From the NCBI RefSeq assembly GCF_026000575.1, contig NZ_AP026910.1, forward strand, positions 558,001 to 622,000: a DNA stretch of 64,000 nt, given 5' to 3'. This DNA is from Rhodoluna sp. KAS3 (GTDB lineage: Bacteria; Actinomycetota; Actinomycetes; Actinomycetales; Microbacteriaceae). The translations under genes were made by a program, and so were the position numbers. The notes below the pieces were generated by a model, which saw nothing but the letters and a program-made list of their open reading frames with translations, ran no database searches and was not told where the DNA came from. The number at the start of each line of letters is the position of its first letter. Position 1 is the stretch's first letter. Of this stretch, positions 48,301 through 58,299 are shown piece after piece.

Positions 48301-49893
48301 GACAACTTCTTCACGGATTGAGTCCAGTGGCGGGTTGGTGACCTGGGCAAACTGCTGCACGAAGTAGTCGAACAAAACGCGCGGACGCTCAGCAATAGCT
48401 GCGATCGGAGTGTCTGAACCCATGGCGCCCAGTGGTTCGGCTCCGGTGCGGGCCATTGGCGCAACCAGAATTCGAAGCTCTTCCTCGGTGTAGCCGAAGG
48501 TGCGCTGGCGGCGGTTTACCGATGAAACAGTGTGGGCAATGTGCTCACGCTCAGGCAGCTCGGAAAGCTTGATGCGGTTTTCTTCTAGCCATTCGCCCCA
48601 TGGTTCGAGCGAGGCGATTTCGGCCTTGATTTCGTCGTCATCAATCAAGCGACCGTTAACGGTGTCAGCCAAGAACATGCGGCCAGGCTGCAGGCGTCCC
48701 TTGCGAACGACCTTGCTTGGGTCAATGTCAACAACACCGATTTCAGAGGCAAGAACAACCAAGCCATCATCGGTGATTAGGTAGCGACCAGGGCGAAGAC
48801 CGTTTCGGTCAAGGGTGGCACCAACCAGGGCGCCATCGGTAAATACCACTGCTGCTGGGCCGTCCCACGGTTCCATGAGCATTGAGTGGTACTCGTAGAA
48901 GTTCTTGCGGTTTGGCTCGATGTCCGACTGCTTCTCCCAGGCTTCTGGGATCATCATCATCATGGCGTGAGGCAGGCTGCGACCAGACATGTAAAGCAGT
49001 TCAACAACTTCATCGAACGAAGCTGAGTCAGAGCCGCTCGGGGTAACGATTGGGCGCAGCGGCTCGATGTCACCGATTAGGTCAGAGGCCAACTGTGCCT
49101 CGCGGGAGCGCATCCAGTTGCGGTTTCCCTTGACGGTGTTAATCTCACCGTTGTGCGCAATCATGCGGAACGGGTGAGCCAAAGGCCATGATGGGAAAGT
49201 GTTGGTCGAGAAGCGTGAGTGCACCAAGGCCAGCGTTGACTCAAAGCGTTCGTCGCTCAGGTCAGGGTAGAACGGCTCAAGCTGCAGAGTGGTGACCATG
49301 CCCTTGTAGACGATGGTTCTTGCCGATAGCGACGGGTGGTAAGCGCCCAGCTGACGCTCAGAACGCTTGCGCAGGCGGAACAAACGACGCTCAAGATCCA
49401 TGTCGGTTGCGCCATCGGTTGAAGTCACGAATACCTGGCGAATGGTAGGCATGGCCTCGCGAGCCAAATCACCGAGAACGGCTGGATTGGTTGGAACCTC
49501 GCGCCATCCGATTACTGAAATCCCCTCTTCAGCGGCAATGTTTGCAAAGCCAGCCTCAACTGACTGCTCGCTGCCCTCTTCGATAAAGACCAAACCGGCA
49601 CCGTACGTTCCCTTGGCAGGAAGCTCAAACCCGGCCACCGCGCGTAGGAATGCATCTGGGATTTGTGAAAGGATTCCAGCGCCATCTCCGGTACCTGCAT
49701 CTGAACCAACAGCACCTCGGTGCTCAAGGTTGGTCAGGGCGGTAAGGGCAGTCTTGACAATGTCGTGACCAGGAGTGCCGCGAAGAGTTGCCACCATGGC
49801 TAGGCCACAGGCATCGCGGTCAAAAGCTGGATCGTATAGACCAGATGCTGCCGGAGCAGTACTGAATCGTTCGAACGGCGACATTTCAGGCAT
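45340..49893 (-). CDS. gltB: Glutamate synthase large subunit
   Basis: GltB is the catalytic subunit of glutamate synthase. After a short propeptide comes [15 protein letters not shown], whose Cys becomes the N-terminal nucleophile of the class II glutaminase domain after cleavage. The FMN-binding synthase domain contains [10 protein letters not shown] and [10 protein letters not shown]. The [3Fe-4S] cysteines are in [17 protein letters not shown]. The C-terminal GXGXG beta-helix has [11 protein letters not shown] and [17 protein letters not shown]. At 1517 residues it is full length. I use ATG 49893 because GGAG lies six bases upstream; a TTG four codons earlier is less likely. Confidence 0.97.
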   Translation of the reverse strand: MPEMSPFERFSTAPAASGLYDPAFDRDACGLAMVATLRGTPGHDIVKTALTALTNLEHRGAVGSDAGTGDGAGILSQIPDAFLRAVAGFELPAKGTYGAGLVFIEEGSEQSVEAGFANIAAEEGISVIGWREVPTNPAVLGDLAREAMPTIRQVFVTSTDGATDMDLERRLFRLRKRSERQLGAYHPSLSARTIVYKGMVTTLQLEPFYPDLSDERFESTLALVHSRFSTNTFPSWPLAHPFRMIAHNGEINTVKGNRNWMRSREAQLASDLIGDIEPLRPIVTPSGSDSASFDEVVELLYMSGRSLPHAMMMMIPEAWEKQSDIEPNRKNFYEYHSMLMEPWDGPAAVVFTDGALVGATLDRNGLRPGRYLITDDGLVVLASEIGVVDIDPSKVVRKGRLQPGRMFLADTVNGRLIDDDEIKAEIASLEPWGEWLEENRIKLSELPEREHIAHTVSSVNRRQRTFGYTEEELRILVAPMARTGAEPLGAMGSDTPIAAIAERPRVLFDYFVQQFAQVTNPPLDSIREEVVTSLSTGIGPELNLLSATPKHAQQIIVEFPVLTNDELAKIQHIDERPGVGKAYTVRGTYRVADGSGSLAARIREICEEVSAAITDGATYLVLSDRDSNREMAPIPSLLLTSAVHHFLIRKGQRPKVGLVVEAGDVREVHHVAALIGYGAAAVNPYLALESVELMVKNGQLAGLTIEKAQYNLVKALGKGVLKIMSKMGISTVSSYAGAQCFEAIGLSQEFVDAYFTGTVSQLGGIDIDVIADENSKRHASAYPLDEAVNPHVALETGGEYQWRREGPPHLFNPETVFKLQHSTRNKRYDIFREYTKAVDDQAEGLMTLRGLFTLREGVRPSVNIDEVEPVSAIVKRFSTGAMSYGSISPEAHETLAIAMNQLGAKSNTGEGGEDVERLLDPTRRSAIKQVASGRFGVTSMYLTHADDIQIKMAQGAKPGEGGQLPPNKVYPWIAKTRHSTPGVGLISPPPHHDIYSIEDLKQLIFDVKRANREARVHVKLVSQVGIGTVAAGVAKAKADVILVSGHDGGTGASPMNSLKHAGTPWELGLAEAQQTLLVNGLRDRVSVQVDGQMKTGRDVIIAALLGAEEFGFATAPLVVEGCILMRVCHLDTCPVGVATQNPTLRSRFTGKPEFVVNFFEFLAQEVREYLAALGFKSLDEAIGHSELIDVNRAIDHWKADGLDLTPILATPSLPEGASLRRITVQDHELEKHFDHKLIAASAAALENAQPVKIELDITNVDQAVGTMLGNELTKRYAADGLPAGTIDVRLKGSAGQSFGAFVPKGIKLTLEGDSNDYVGKGLSGGTIVVHPSKSSLFAADQNIIAGNVIGYGATSGQMYLNGIVGERFLVRNSGVTAVAEGCGDHALEYMTGGVAVILGKTGRNLGAGMSGGVAYVYKLRGDHVNHDALTAGELTLEPLAAEDKAKLKSVLEQHLAETGSQVAKGILDNFDGESEHFTRVLPRDYANVLSIRAKATANGIDPDSESVWKEILEVTNG

Positions 49894-50015
49894 GCCACAC
49901 TCCAATCACTAATTATTAGAGGGACAACATTGGCCCGAAGGTGAATACGCTATTGCAAAATTTGTTTGAAACGTCTCGCTTTTGGCGGTTTCAGTTGCCG
50001 CAGAATACGGCGCGC

Positions 50016-50906
50016 TTAGTCCTCAAAGTCTACCTCATCAGCGGGCTTTTGAGCCGCTTTTTTGCCCTTGGAATCATCGAGTACGGTCAATTCCAAACCT
50101 GGGTGACGACGTGATTGAACGTAGAAAATCACTAGACCAACTACGATTCCGAGGATTGCTGACCAAACGTTAGTCCGCAAGCCAAGAATGACATCGCTTG
50201 GGTCAATTCGGATTGACTCAACCCAGACTCGACCGAACGAGTAGATAACCAGGTAGATGGCGAAGAGCTTTCCCCAACGGAGGGTGAAGCGCTTGTCCAG
50301 CATGAGCAGGACTGCAAAGCCCAGCAGTGACCACAGTGATTCATATAGGAAAGTTGGGTGGAAGAGCTCACCGGCCGGAAGGCCCATTGGGTAGGCAGGG
50401 TTGGTCACATCGATTTCAAGACCCCAAGGCAAATCGGTTGGAATTCCGAACAGCTCCTGGTTGAAGTAATTGCCCCAGCGACCGATAGCCTGGGCCAAGA
50501 TGATTCCGGGGGCCACTGCATCGGCAAATGACCAGAATTTGATTCCGGCCTGACGTGCACCGATCCAGGCGCCAACGGCACCACCAATCAGACCGCCATA
50601 GATGGCAATGCCACCCTCCCAAATGCGGAATACGGCGAGAAGATCGGCGCCCTCATAGAAGTAATCGTTGGCGTGGGTGGCAACGTGAAAAATTCGAGCA
50701 GCAATTATTGCAATCGGGACTGTCCAAATGGCAATGTCAAGGGCTGTACCGCTCGGTGCACCGCGCTTTACGAGGCGTCGGTCGGCAATCAGAATGGCAA
50801 GCGCTATACCGGTGAGGATAAATAGGGCGTAAAAGTGAATTTTGAATGGACCCAGCTCGATGAAACTGATTTCTGGGGCTGGAATGCTGTTTAGGAGACT
50901 GATCAC
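50016..50906 (-). CDS. lgt: Prolipoprotein diacylglyceryl transferase
   Basis: Lgt attaches diacylglycerol to the lipobox cysteine of prolipoproteins at the plasma membrane, the first step of lipoprotein maturation. It has about seven transmembrane segments. The Lgt signature AIGRWGNYFNQELFG lies near residues 139-153, and HPTFLYESLW near 190 is also conserved. The C-terminal tail is polar and acidic. At 296 residues it is normal. The start is GTG with AAAAGG upstream, ten bases after trpA. The trpCBA-lgt order is common in Actinobacteria. Confidence 0.95.
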   Translation of the reverse strand: MISLLNSIPAPEISFIELGPFKIHFYALFILTGIALAILIADRRLVKRGAPSGTALDIAIWTVPIAIIAARIFHVATHANDYFYEGADLLAVFRIWEGGIAIYGGLIGGAVGAWIGARQAGIKFWSFADAVAPGIILAQAIGRWGNYFNQELFGIPTDLPWGLEIDVTNPAYPMGLPAGELFHPTFLYESLWSLLGFAVLLMLDKRFTLRWGKLFAIYLVIYSFGRVWVESIRIDPSDVILGLRTNVWSAILGIVVGLVIFYVQSRRHPGLELTVLDDSKGKKAAQKPADEVDFED

Positions 50907-50916
50907 GAAATACCTT

Positions 50917-51702
50917 TTACTTTTTTAGGCCCGCGGAAAGCTCGCGGACTTTATCTTTAAGCGCTTGGATGCCACCCTGCTGGTAGGCACGGACGAACGC
51001 AGAACCAACGATGGCTCCCTCAGAGTATTGATTGACCTCGAGAACCTGGTCAGCGGTGGAGATTCCGATACCAACCGCCGTGTTTTGCGTGTCAGAGGCC
51101 TTTCGAACGTTTGCCACAACCTTCTTGGCATTGGCATCTACTTCTGTTCGAGCACCGGTAATACCCATGGTTGAAACTGCGTAAACAAACCCTCGACTTA
51201 GATCGCACGCGGTCTTCATCCGATCGTCTGATGAGGTTGGAGCAGCCAAAAATACTCGATCTAGCGAGTACTTGTCTGACTGTTCGAGCCACTCACGTGC
51301 TTCATCGGGAATCAGGTCTGGAGTAATCAGACCCGCTCCCCCGGCCTCGGCTAGGTCGTGGGCAAATTTTTCAACGCCGTAGCTCAAAACTGGGTTCCAA
51401 TAAGTCATTACCAACACTGGGGTGTCGACCACGCTGGTAATTGCCTTGACAGCATCAAATGTCTGCTTCAGCTTGAAGCCACCCTCGAGCGCCGCCATGG
51501 TGGCCTCTTGAATTACGATTCCATCCATTACCGGGTCACTGTAAGGGACTCCAAGCTCAAGGACGTCTACGCCGTTCTGGCACATCGCGATTGAAGCTTC
51601 AATAGAGTCCTCTAGGTTTGGGTAACCCGCAGGAAAGTACCCAATCAGCGAGCCTTTACCAGCTGCTTTATTGGCACGAAGAACATCGGCAGTTTTAGAC
51701 AT
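50917..51702 (-). CDS. trpA: Tryptophan synthase alpha subunit
   Basis: TrpA cleaves indole-3-glycerol phosphate to indole and glyceraldehyde-3-phosphate and passes indole to TrpB through a tunnel. The TIM barrel has [13 protein letters not shown] near the start. Catalytic Glu and Asp lie in [17 protein letters not shown]. The phosphate loop has [10 protein letters not shown] near residue 208. I use ATG 51702 (261 residues) with GGAG six bases upstream. It overlaps the trpB stop by eight bases (ATGTCTAA), so the two subunits are co-translated. Confidence 0.97.
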   Translation of the reverse strand: MSKTADVLRANKAAGKGSLIGYFPAGYPNLEDSIEASIAMCQNGVDVLELGVPYSDPVMDGIVIQEATMAALEGGFKLKQTFDAVKAITSVVDTPVLVMTYWNPVLSYGVEKFAHDLAEAGGAGLITPDLIPDEAREWLEQSDKYSLDRVFLAAPTSSDDRMKTACDLSRGFVYAVSTMGITGARTEVDANAKKVVANVRKASDTQNTAVGIGISTADQVLEVNQYSEGAIVGSAFVRAYQQGGIQALKDKVRELSAGLKK

Positions 51703-52909
51703 TGATATCTCCATCAAGTAGACCGAAGTACTTTGCAGCGGTCACCATGTCTTTGTCACCGCGACCACTCAGGTTGACCAAAATGGACGAACCGGCAGGC
51801 AATACGGCACCCAACTTGAGTGCTCCGGCAAGGGCATGTGAGGTTTCAATTGCTGGAATGATTCCTTCGGTGCGACTAAGTAGTCGCAGGGCATCCATCG
51901 CCTCACGGTCGCTGATGCCCCAGTACTGAGCGCGGCCCAAGTCTTTTAGCCAAGCGTGTTCAGGACCTACGCCCGGATAATCAAGTCCGGCAGAAATCGA
52001 GTGGCTTTCCATGGTTTGACCATCTTCATCCTGGAGCATGTAGCTTCGTGCACCGTGAAGGACTCCTGGGCGTCCGTAATTCAGTGTTGCCGCGTGGCGA
52101 GGTGTATCCATGCCATCACCAGCTGCCTCGAAGCCAAACATTTCAACCTCTGGGTCGTCCAAGAAAGCGTGGAAAAGGCCAATCGCGTTGGAACCGCCAC
52201 CGACGCAAGCCGCCAGGGCGGTTGGCAAAAAGCCGTACTCGTCGAGCATTTGCTGGCGTGCCTCGTTGCCAATCACCGAGTGAAAGTCGCGCACCATGGT
52301 TGGGAAAGGGTGTGGTCCGGCGACAGTTCCCAGCAAATAGTGGGTGTTATCAACATTGGCTACCCAGTCACGAAGAGCCTCGTTGATCGCATCTTTTAGC
52401 GTGCGGCTGCCGGTCTTAACCGGAACAACGGTAGCTCCGAGCAACTCCATGCGGGCCACGTTCAAAGCCTGACGCTCGGTGTCTACCTCGCCCATGTACA
52501 CGACACACTCGAGCCCAAACAGTGCCGCAGCGGTAGCACTGGCCACACCGTGCTGGCCAGCGCCCGTCTCGGCAATAATTCGCGTCTTGCCCATGCGCTT
52601 GGTTAGCAGCGCCTGGCCCAGCACGTTATTGATTTTGTGCGAACCAGTGTGGTTTAGGTCTTCACGCTTCAGAAAGATTCGAACATCGCCTTCGGCATGT
52701 TGGGCAAAGCGCTTTGCCTCGGTAATGATCGAAGGCCGGCCGGTGTAGGTTCGGTGCAACTCAGCAAGCTCAGCAGCAAAAGTTGGGTCGGCTTTGGCCG
52801 TCTGGTAAGTCGCTTCCAGCTCATCCAAGGCTGCGATGAGAGATTCGGGCACAAAGCGCCCGCCGAACTCTCCGAAGTATGGGCCGACCTGATCTCTAAG
52901 TTGCGACAT
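51695..52909 (-). CDS. trpB: Tryptophan synthase beta subunit
   Basis: TrpB is the PLP enzyme that condenses indole and serine into tryptophan. The PLP lysine is in [14 protein letters not shown] near residue 90. The phosphate-binding [10 protein letters not shown] lies near 236, and [10 protein letters not shown] supplies the substrate Glu near 113. The N-terminal [14 protein letters not shown] is typical of TrpB1. I use ATG 52909 (404 residues), a little downstream of the trpC stop. TAGGAT lies seven bases before the ATG and may be either a leaderless promoter or part of a ribosome-binding site (AGGA). Confidence 0.97.
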   Translation of the reverse strand: MSQLRDQVGPYFGEFGGRFVPESLIAALDELEATYQTAKADPTFAAELAELHRTYTGRPSIITEAKRFAQHAEGDVRIFLKREDLNHTGSHKINNVLGQALLTKRMGKTRIIAETGAGQHGVASATAAALFGLECVVYMGEVDTERQALNVARMELLGATVVPVKTGSRTLKDAINEALRDWVANVDNTHYLLGTVAGPHPFPTMVRDFHSVIGNEARQQMLDEYGFLPTALAACVGGGSNAIGLFHAFLDDPEVEMFGFEAAGDGMDTPRHAATLNYGRPGVLHGARSYMLQDEDGQTMESHSISAGLDYPGVGPEHAWLKDLGRAQYWGISDREAMDALRLLSRTEGIIPAIETSHALAGALKLGAVLPAGSSILVNLSGRGDKDMVTAAKYFGLLDGDINV

Positions 52910-52916
52910 GGCTCTT

Positions 52917-52922
52917 ATCCTA
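52917..52922 (-). promoter_or_regulatory. Possible internal leaderless promoter for trpB
   Basis: TAGGAT overlaps the trpC stop codon and is followed by seven bases and the trpB ATG. The same bases include AGGA, which can act as a ribosome-binding site, so the promoter reading is only one option. Confidence 0.28.
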
Positions 52923-53699
52923 CGACTTGCCTGCAAGCAGGAATGATTGAAGCATTTTGGCTGGATCGTTGGTGACTAGTGCCTCGCCCACCAAAACGAC
53001 ATCGGCTCCTGCCGAACGATAGTGAGCAACGTCATCAGCGTTTCTAACTGCAGACTCGGCAACCTTGATAACACCAGCCGGAAACAGCTCAACCAGCGAA
53101 CCGAATAGGTTACTGTCGGTTTCAAAGGTTGATAGGTCGCGCGCATTTACGCCAACGAGCTTGGCATCAAGTTCTAGAGCTCGTTCTAGCTCTTCGCGGT
53201 CGTGAGTTTCGACAAATGGCGTCATGCCTAGTTCGAGTGTGAATTTTTGCAGTCTGGCCAGGTCTTTTTGGGCCAATCCCGCCACGATCAGAAGAATTAT
53301 GTCTGCACCGGCGGCTCGTGCCTCCAGGATTTGATACTCGTTCGAAGTGAAGTCCTTGCGCAAAAGCGGAACAGACACTCGCGAACGGACCGCGCGCAAA
53401 TCATCGAGTGAGCCCTTGAATTTACGTTCCTCGGTAAGCACACTGATCGCGCTGGCACCATTCGTGGCATAGATTTCCGCGAGGTGCGCTGGATCTGGAA
53501 TTTCAGCCATTTGACCACGCGAGGGCGATGCCCGCTTGACCTCAGCCAATACTTTGATCTGATCTGATGGAGCCAAGAACTCCAAAGCGTCAAGAGCTGG
53601 CTGGTTGCCGAGTGCAGCGGCTTCAACCTGCGAATACGAGGCTGCCTCGCGGCGTCTTTCCGAGTCCTCTAGCGAGCCAGCGAAGAGTGACTCAAGCAC
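52920..53699 (-). CDS. trpC: Indole-3-glycerol phosphate synthase
   Basis: TrpC closes the indole ring, converting carboxyphenylaminodeoxyribulose phosphate to indole-3-glycerol phosphate. The signature [13 protein letters not shown] carries the catalytic Lys near residue 53. LLRKDF and the NARDLSTFE segment follow, with [11 protein letters not shown] near the end. At 259 residues it is a single-function barrel without a fused TrpF. The GTG start shares its G with the stop of the preceding small gene (TAGTG). No trpF is seen; in Actinobacteria its role is usually taken by the bifunctional HisA/PriA isomerase. Confidence 0.96.
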   Translation of the reverse strand: MLESLFAGSLEDSERRREAASYSQVEAAALGNQPALDALEFLAPSDQIKVLAEVKRASPSRGQMAEIPDPAHLAEIYATNGASAISVLTEERKFKGSLDDLRAVRSRVSVPLLRKDFTSNEYQILEARAAGADIILLIVAGLAQKDLARLQKFTLELGMTPFVETHDREELERALELDAKLVGVNARDLSTFETDSNLFGSLVELFPAGVIKVAESAVRNADDVAHYRSAGADVVLVGEALVTNDPAKMLQSFLLAGKS

Positions 53700-53926
53700 T
53701 AGTGCTTGCTCTTGGACTTAGAGCCACCGACTCCGTAGCCCATTTTTTTCAAAATCATGCCGACTGGAATACCAGCAACAGCAAGCACACCAGACGCAAT
53801 CACGATTGCAGGCTGGTCAAACCAGAAGGCGAACGTGCCAATGGTGAACGCGATCATGATGATGGTTACCGCGGTCCACGATGCTACTGAATCGCCGTGA
53901 CCCTGCTCGTGAGTGTTGTCTGACAT
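53699..53926 (-). CDS. HGxxPAAW-type small membrane protein
   Basis: This 75-residue protein of unknown function sits between the Trp-associated membrane protein and trpC, a position typical of Actinobacteria. It has HGDSVASW near residues 10-17, a variant of the HGxxPAAW motif. Two transmembrane segments (about 18-36 and 40-59) follow, and the tail is Lys/Ser-rich (GGSKSKSKH). AGGAAAGG lies seven bases before the ATG. A role in tryptophan synthesis is unproven, and conservation of position is the only hint. Confidence 0.78.
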   Translation of the reverse strand: MSDNTHEQGHGDSVASWTAVTIIMIAFTIGTFAFWFDQPAIVIASGVLAVAGIPVGMILKKMGYGVGGSKSKSKH

Positions 53927-53974
53927 TTTGTGCCTTTCCTAAAATCTAATGAAATTCTAACAACTATGGCTGGA

Positions 53975-54529
53975 CTAGCGTTGCGAGTCCCAGAGTGAAA
54001 TCGTGTCTTCTGGCTCTTGGATCGCAACTGCTTTACGTTCTGTCCTGGCAACTTTCTTTGGCCAAATTCTTGATGCGCTGAGGGTCACAGATTGGATTAC
54101 CAAAGTGAGTGCCAAGGCTCCCAAGGTCAGATAGCCACCAATTTCGGTGACCACGGTGACACCCTTGATTCCATGCTGCGCCGCAATCCCTGTGGCTGCC
54201 TCAACAGCCGAGGCGAGTGAAGAAATGTTCTGCTGGAGAATTTCGAGCAATAGCGCAACAGCAAAACCAAGGGTGGTCAGAATACTGAGTGCGCCGATCC
54301 AGAATCGGGCACGAGGACCAACAAAAAAGAAAAAGGCGCTTTGGCTGGCTATAAGAAGCAGGGTTGGGCTGATGTATCCGTATGTGTTTGCACCCGAGAA
54401 AGACTGAATTACCACCGTGGTGTCTTCAGGCTGCATCTCTAGGGTGAACCAGACTTGATTCACCGCGACAACGGTTAGAACCAATCCAATAGCCCAAAGG
54501 CCAAAGGCTCGTCCCTTGCTGAGCTTCAA
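53975..54529 (-). CDS. Trp biosynthesis-associated membrane protein (TTG start)
   Basis: This is a 184-residue integral membrane protein of the Trp_oprn_chp family, encoded after trpE in many Actinobacteria. About four transmembrane segments can be read (near 8-28, 52-71, 76-96 and 131-150). The loop after the first carries VWFTLEM. The C-terminus is polar and ends DTISLWDSQR. The TTG start overlaps the trpE stop by four bases (TTGA). The function is unknown; transport or sensing of an indole compound has no support in the sequence. Confidence 0.82.
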   Translation of the reverse strand: MKLSKGRAFGLWAIGLVLTVVAVNQVWFTLEMQPEDTTVVIQSFSGANTYGYISPTLLLIASQSAFFFFVGPRARFWIGALSILTTLGFAVALLLEILQQNISSLASAVEAATGIAAQHGIKGVTVVTEIGGYLTLGALALTLVIQSVTLSASRIWPKKVARTERKAVAIQEPEDTISLWDSQR

Positions 54530-56043
54530 CGCTGCACCATGCTGTTGGCGGCGATTACCGCGCGAAGTGGTGCCCCGGCCTTGCTGATCGTCTCTTGGTA
54601 CTCGGTTTCTGGTACCGAGTCCAAAACTAAACCGGCACCAGCCTGAACATGAGCCATTCCGTCACGCAAGAACGCAGTTCTAATGGCGATAGCTAGGTCG
54701 GCGTTACCGGCAAAGTCCAAATAGCCCACCACACCACCGTAAATTCCACGGTTGCCGTGTTCCAACTCATCGATAATTTCTAGCGCTCGTGGTTTAGGAG
54801 CACCAGATAGAGTTCCGGCCGGGAAAGTTGCCCTGAAGACATCCACTGGGGATTGGCCTTCTCTAACTTCGCCCTCAACTGTGGATACCAAATGCATGAT
54901 GTGGCTGAATCGGTGTACCTGCATGAACTCGGTCACGGTCACTGATTCTGGTTTGCAAACCTTAAGGAGGTCATTTCTGGCCAGGTCAACCAGCATCAGG
55001 TGCTCGGCCTTTTCCTTGTGGTCGGCTACCAAACTCTCTTCGAGTGAAACATCTTCACCCTCGGTTTCGCCCCTTGGGCGTGAACCAGCAATTGGGTGGG
55101 TAATAGCCCGACCATGCTGAACTTTGACCAAAGCCTCAGGTGATGAACCTACGACCGCATAGGGTCCGTCCTCGTCAGCAAAGTTGAGCAGGTACATGTA
55201 CGGGCTTGGGTTTAGCTCCCGCAGTACCCGATAAACGTCCAGCGGTGAGGCGGTGCACGGGTAGTCGAATCTCTGAGAAATAACTACCTGAAAGACATCA
55301 CCGATGCGGACATAATGCTTCGATTTCTCAACCGCATCGAGAAACTCCTGCTTGGTAATTCGTGCTTTGGCAGAGTCTTTAGATTCAAGATCAAACAGGG
55401 TTTCAGAGTGGCTGGCAGCCTTGCCAAGGTCAGCCTTCATTGCACCGATGTGGGTCAGTGCATCGTCGTGAAGTTGCGCTAGGTCAGCCTGGTCAGTCAC
55501 AAAAATGTTCGATACCAACTGAATTGAAAGTTGGTCGTGATCAATGATTACGAGGTCGCGGAACATGGCCATCGCCAATGTCGGACTTGGATAGTCCTTT
55601 TGCGGTGCCGGCGCGAGTTTTTCTATCTCGCGAATTAGGTCCCAAGCCATTACGCCGACCAGACCTGAGGTCAGTGGCGGTAGGTCACCGATTGGTTCGG
55701 ATGTCCAAGCGGCCTGCAGTTTTTCTAGCGCATCCAGAGCTGTCTCAGGGAGTGAGTCACTGGCGTTTGGAAGGGGGCTTTGGTTATCAGGTGAGATCCA
55801 GTGCACTCCGCCGTCAGAGTTTTTGACGAGGCTCCCCCGATTGTTCACACCGATAAAGCTAAATCGCGACCAGATGCCCTGTTCGGCAGACTCGAGTAGG
55901 AAGCTGCCCTCTTTGTCGGCAGCCAACTTCTCAAAGACTGAAAGTGGAGTCTCGTCGTCGACCGAAAGGGTTTCGATAATTGGAATGACCCGGTGTTTTT
56001 GAGCCAATACTTCTAACTGATCAAGGGTCAGTGGCGAGTTCAT
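54526..56043 (-). CDS. trpE: Anthranilate synthase component I
   Basis: TrpE makes anthranilate from chorismate, using ammonia from a TrpG glutaminase that is not in this window. The N-terminal [17 protein letters not shown] holds the LLES tryptophan-feedback site. The chorismate-binding domain has [40 protein letters not shown] and [22 protein letters not shown] and GGVVGYLDF close it. At 505 residues it is full length. It overlaps hisI by four bases (ATGA), so it probably shares a transcript with the his genes upstream. Confidence 0.96.
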   Translation of the reverse strand: MNSPLTLDQLEVLAQKHRVIPIIETLSVDDETPLSVFEKLAADKEGSFLLESAEQGIWSRFSFIGVNNRGSLVKNSDGGVHWISPDNQSPLPNASDSLPETALDALEKLQAAWTSEPIGDLPPLTSGLVGVMAWDLIREIEKLAPAPQKDYPSPTLAMAMFRDLVIIDHDQLSIQLVSNIFVTDQADLAQLHDDALTHIGAMKADLGKAASHSETLFDLESKDSAKARITKQEFLDAVEKSKHYVRIGDVFQVVISQRFDYPCTASPLDVYRVLRELNPSPYMYLLNFADEDGPYAVVGSSPEALVKVQHGRAITHPIAGSRPRGETEGEDVSLEESLVADHKEKAEHLMLVDLARNDLLKVCKPESVTVTEFMQVHRFSHIMHLVSTVEGEVREGQSPVDVFRATFPAGTLSGAPKPRALEIIDELEHGNRGIYGGVVGYLDFAGNADLAIAIRTAFLRDGMAHVQAGAGLVLDSVPETEYQETISKAGAPLRAVIAANSMVQR

Positions 56044-56393
56044 TCGCTCTCCTGCTCGATGTAAAGAGTTGAAACGTCAAAGCAAGATTCTGAATCGGTG
56101 TGGCATGCCGGGCCATTCTCCTTAACCTTGATCAGGAGCGTATCGGCATCGCAGTCGGCCTCGATCGAGACAATTTCTTGGGTATTGCCCGAGGTTGCGC
56201 CCTTGTGCCAAAGTTCCTGTCGCGAGCGAGACCAGAAAACAGTCTCACCCTTCTCAAGGCTCAGTAAAAGCGACTCGTGGTTCATCCAGGCAAGCATCAG
56301 CACACGGCCAGTGATTGAACTCTGCACGATGGCCGGAACCAGGCCATCGCTGTTATAAGCGATTGACTCCACTGCAGTTTTATCTACCGGCAT
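56040..56393 (-). CDS. hisI: Phosphoribosyl-AMP cyclohydrolase
   Basis: HisI opens the adenine ring of phosphoribosyl-AMP, the third step of histidine synthesis. The metal-binding stretch is [12 protein letters not shown] near residues 76-87, followed by the second and third zinc cysteines in [10 protein letters not shown]. The [12 protein letters not shown] and [16 protein letters not shown] segments are standard. At 117 residues it is the single-domain form; phosphoribosyl-ATP pyrophosphatase is encoded separately (hisE). It starts two bases after hisF. Confidence 0.96.
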   Translation of the reverse strand: MPVDKTAVESIAYNSDGLVPAIVQSSITGRVLMLAWMNHESLLLSLEKGETVFWSRSRQELWHKGATSGNTQEIVSIEADCDADTLLIKVKENGPACHTDSESCFDVSTLYIEQESE

Positions 56394-56395
56394 TG

Positions 56396-57157
56396 TTATC
56401 TCGTTTCGTATCCTGCGGCTTTTAGAGCCTGTTTGGCATCGTTGATGGATACCGAACCCTCGTGGAAAATTGATGCCGCCAAAATCGCATCTGCTCCAGC
56501 AGCTGCGGCTACTGGAAAGTCCTCGGCCTTGCCTGCTCCCCCGCTGGCGATGACTGGAATATTGGAAATCGCTCGGATTGCCTCTAGCATTTCGGAATCA
56601 AAGCCCTCGCGTGTTCCATCAGCATCGATGCTGTTTACCAACAGCTCGCCGGCTCCGCGATCAATTGCCTCTCGAACCCACTGCAGCGCATCGAGCGAAG
56701 TTTCCTGACGACCACCGTGAGTCGTTACCACAAATCCCGATTCGGTAGTTGGTGAGCGCTTTAGGTCAAGCGAAATCACCAAAACCTGGTTCCCGAATCG
56801 GTTTGAGATTTGGTTGAGCAGGTCTGGATTACTAATTCCCGCTGAGCCAACGCTGACCTTATCGGCACCCGCACCGAGGAGTCGAGCGACGTCATCAACT
56901 TGGCGGATTCCTCCGCCGACGGTGAGCGGTATAAATACCTGCTCGGCGCAACTGGTGACCAGATCGTACATAGTTGAGCGATTATCTACAGTGGCGTGAA
57001 CGTCAAGAAACGTCAGCTCGTCTGCTCCGTCTGCGTAGTACCTGGCAGCCAACTCGATCGGATCGCCAGCGTCACGGAGGTTCAGAAAGTTAACCCCTTT
57101 GACTACTCGCCCGTCAGCAACATCCAAGCAAGGAATTACACGGATTGACAGCGACAT
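56396..57157 (-). CDS. hisF: Imidazole glycerol phosphate synthase subunit HisF
   Basis: HisF is the cyclase subunit that, with HisH, forms imidazole glycerol phosphate and AICAR from PRFAR. The first catalytic Asp is in [16 protein letters not shown] near residue 11, and the second is in VISLDLKR near 129. The GGGIRQVDD and [10 protein letters not shown] phosphate loops are visible. At 253 residues it is standard. It overlaps the hisG stop by one base (TAATG). hisH, hisA/priA, hisB, hisC and hisD are not in this window. Confidence 0.96.
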   Translation of the reverse strand: MSLSIRVIPCLDVADGRVVKGVNFLNLRDAGDPIELAARYYADGADELTFLDVHATVDNRSTMYDLVTSCAEQVFIPLTVGGGIRQVDDVARLLGAGADKVSVGSAGISNPDLLNQISNRFGNQVLVISLDLKRSPTTESGFVVTTHGGRQETSLDALQWVREAIDRGAGELLVNSIDADGTREGFDSEMLEAIRAISNIPVIASGGAGKAEDFPVAAAAGADAILAASIFHEGSVSINDAKQALKAAGYETR

Positions 57158-57996
57158 TAGATTCTCGCGGCGTGAATGGCACTAACCAAAATAGCTCGAG
57201 CGCCGAGTTCGTAAAGTTCATCCATCTTGGCGTTTATCTCGGTTGACTTGACCAGTGCACGCACAGCCACCCAATCAGAGTCGCGAAGCGGCGAAACCGT
57301 TGGAGATTCAATTCCAGGAGTAATTTGCGATGCCTTTTCAACCAATTCAGTTGGGCAGTCGTAATCAAAGATCACGTACTCACGGGCTACTAGGACGCCC
57401 TGCATGCGACGCAAAAGCTGCTGGTGCTCTGAAGCACGACCAGGAGCCACGATTAGGTGGGCCGAGCTCTCTAGAATGACCGGGCCAAAAATTTCGAGGC
57501 CGGCCTGACGCAAGGTGTTGCCAGTCGAAACCACATCGGCAACCGCATCGGCTACGCCAAGACGCACTGCAACCTCAACGGCACCATCTAACTGAACCAG
57601 TTGCACCTCAATGCCCTGCTCTTTGAGGAAGTCCTCGACCAGGTGAGGGTACGCGGTAGCAACCCTCTTGCCAGCTAGGTCTTGAATGGTGCTGAACTGG
57701 CCAACTGGTCCGGCAAAGCGGAAAGTAGAACCGCCGAAGCCGAGGTCAGCTACAGACTCTGCCTTGGAGCGGCTGTCTAGGAGTAGGTCGAGCCCAGTAA
57801 ACCCAACATCAAGCGAACCCGAGCCCACATAGGTTGCGATGTCGCGTGGACGTAGGTAGAAAAATTCAATGCCGTGAGCAGTGTCGACCACGTGTAGGTC
57901 TTTTGGGTCACGACGTACTGTGTAGCCGGCTTCTTTGAGCATAAGAATGGCTGATTCGGAAAGGATGCCCTTATTCGGGACGGCAACTCTAAGCAC
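57157..57996 (-). CDS. hisG: ATP phosphoribosyltransferase, long form
   Basis: HisG joins ATP and PRPP, the first and feedback-controlled step of histidine synthesis. It has [14 protein letters not shown] at the start and [13 protein letters not shown] near residue 72. The PRPP-binding signature is in [16 protein letters not shown] near 150-165. At 279 residues it carries the C-terminal ACT-like domain that binds histidine, so it needs no HisZ. The start is GTG. It lies 27 bases after hisE and leads into hisF, hisI and trpE. Confidence 0.95.
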   Translation of the reverse strand: MLRVAVPNKGILSESAILMLKEAGYTVRRDPKDLHVVDTAHGIEFFYLRPRDIATYVGSGSLDVGFTGLDLLLDSRSKAESVADLGFGGSTFRFAGPVGQFSTIQDLAGKRVATAYPHLVEDFLKEQGIEVQLVQLDGAVEVAVRLGVADAVADVVSTGNTLRQAGLEIFGPVILESSAHLIVAPGRASEHQQLLRRMQGVLVAREYVIFDYDCPTELVEKASQITPGIESPTVSPLRDSDWVAVRALVKSTEINAKMDELYELGARAILVSAIHAARI

Positions 57997-58023
57997 TTGA
58001 GTCTCTCTGGTCTTGGGGAATTA

Positions 58024-58287
58024 CTAAAAGTTTTTTTCGAGGTCCTGGATGGTGATGCCCTTGGCGGTCATCAACACCTGCAGATGGTAGATGAGTTGAG
58101 AGATCTCTTCAGCGGTGCGCTCGTTGCCCTCGTATTCGGCAGCCATCCACACCTCGGCTGCCTCTTCAACAACCTTTTTGCCGATGGTGTGCACGCCAGC
58201 GTCGAGCCACTTTACGGTCTCAGAACCGGATGGGCGCGCTGCGGCTTTGTCACCAATTTCAGCAAAAAGTTGTTCGAAGGACTTCAT
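58024..58287 (-). CDS. hisE: Phosphoribosyl-ATP pyrophosphatase
   Basis: HisE removes pyrophosphate from phosphoribosyl-ATP, the second step of histidine synthesis. The all-alpha NTP-pyrophosphohydrolase fold shows [14 protein letters not shown] (near 38-51) and [19 protein letters not shown], with the metal-binding acidic residues. At 87 residues it is the stand-alone form. TAAACT lies six bases before the ATG, suggesting a leaderless transcript that starts the hisE-hisG-hisF-hisI-trpE run. Confidence 0.95.
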   Translation of the reverse strand: MKSFEQLFAEIGDKAAARPSGSETVKWLDAGVHTIGKKVVEEAAEVWMAAEYEGNERTAEEISQLIYHLQVLMTAKGITIQDLEKNF

Positions 58288-58293
58288 GCCTCT

Positions 58294-58299
58294 AGTTTA
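58294..58299 (-). promoter_or_regulatory. Candidate -10 element of leaderless hisE promoter
   Basis: TAAACT, six bases, then the hisE ATG on the minus strand. It overlaps the last codons of rpe, so the -35 region would be in that gene. Confidence 0.42.

Noticed and set aside
49906-50015. Terminator for lgt
   Set aside because: A GCGG/CCGC hairpin exists, but no T tract follows on the minus strand. I do not call a terminator; the region probably holds the gltB promoter.
53600-56043. Trp leader peptide or T-box attenuator before trpE
   Set aside because: trpE overlaps hisI by four bases, leaving no leader. No run of Trp codons or T-box sequence was seen.
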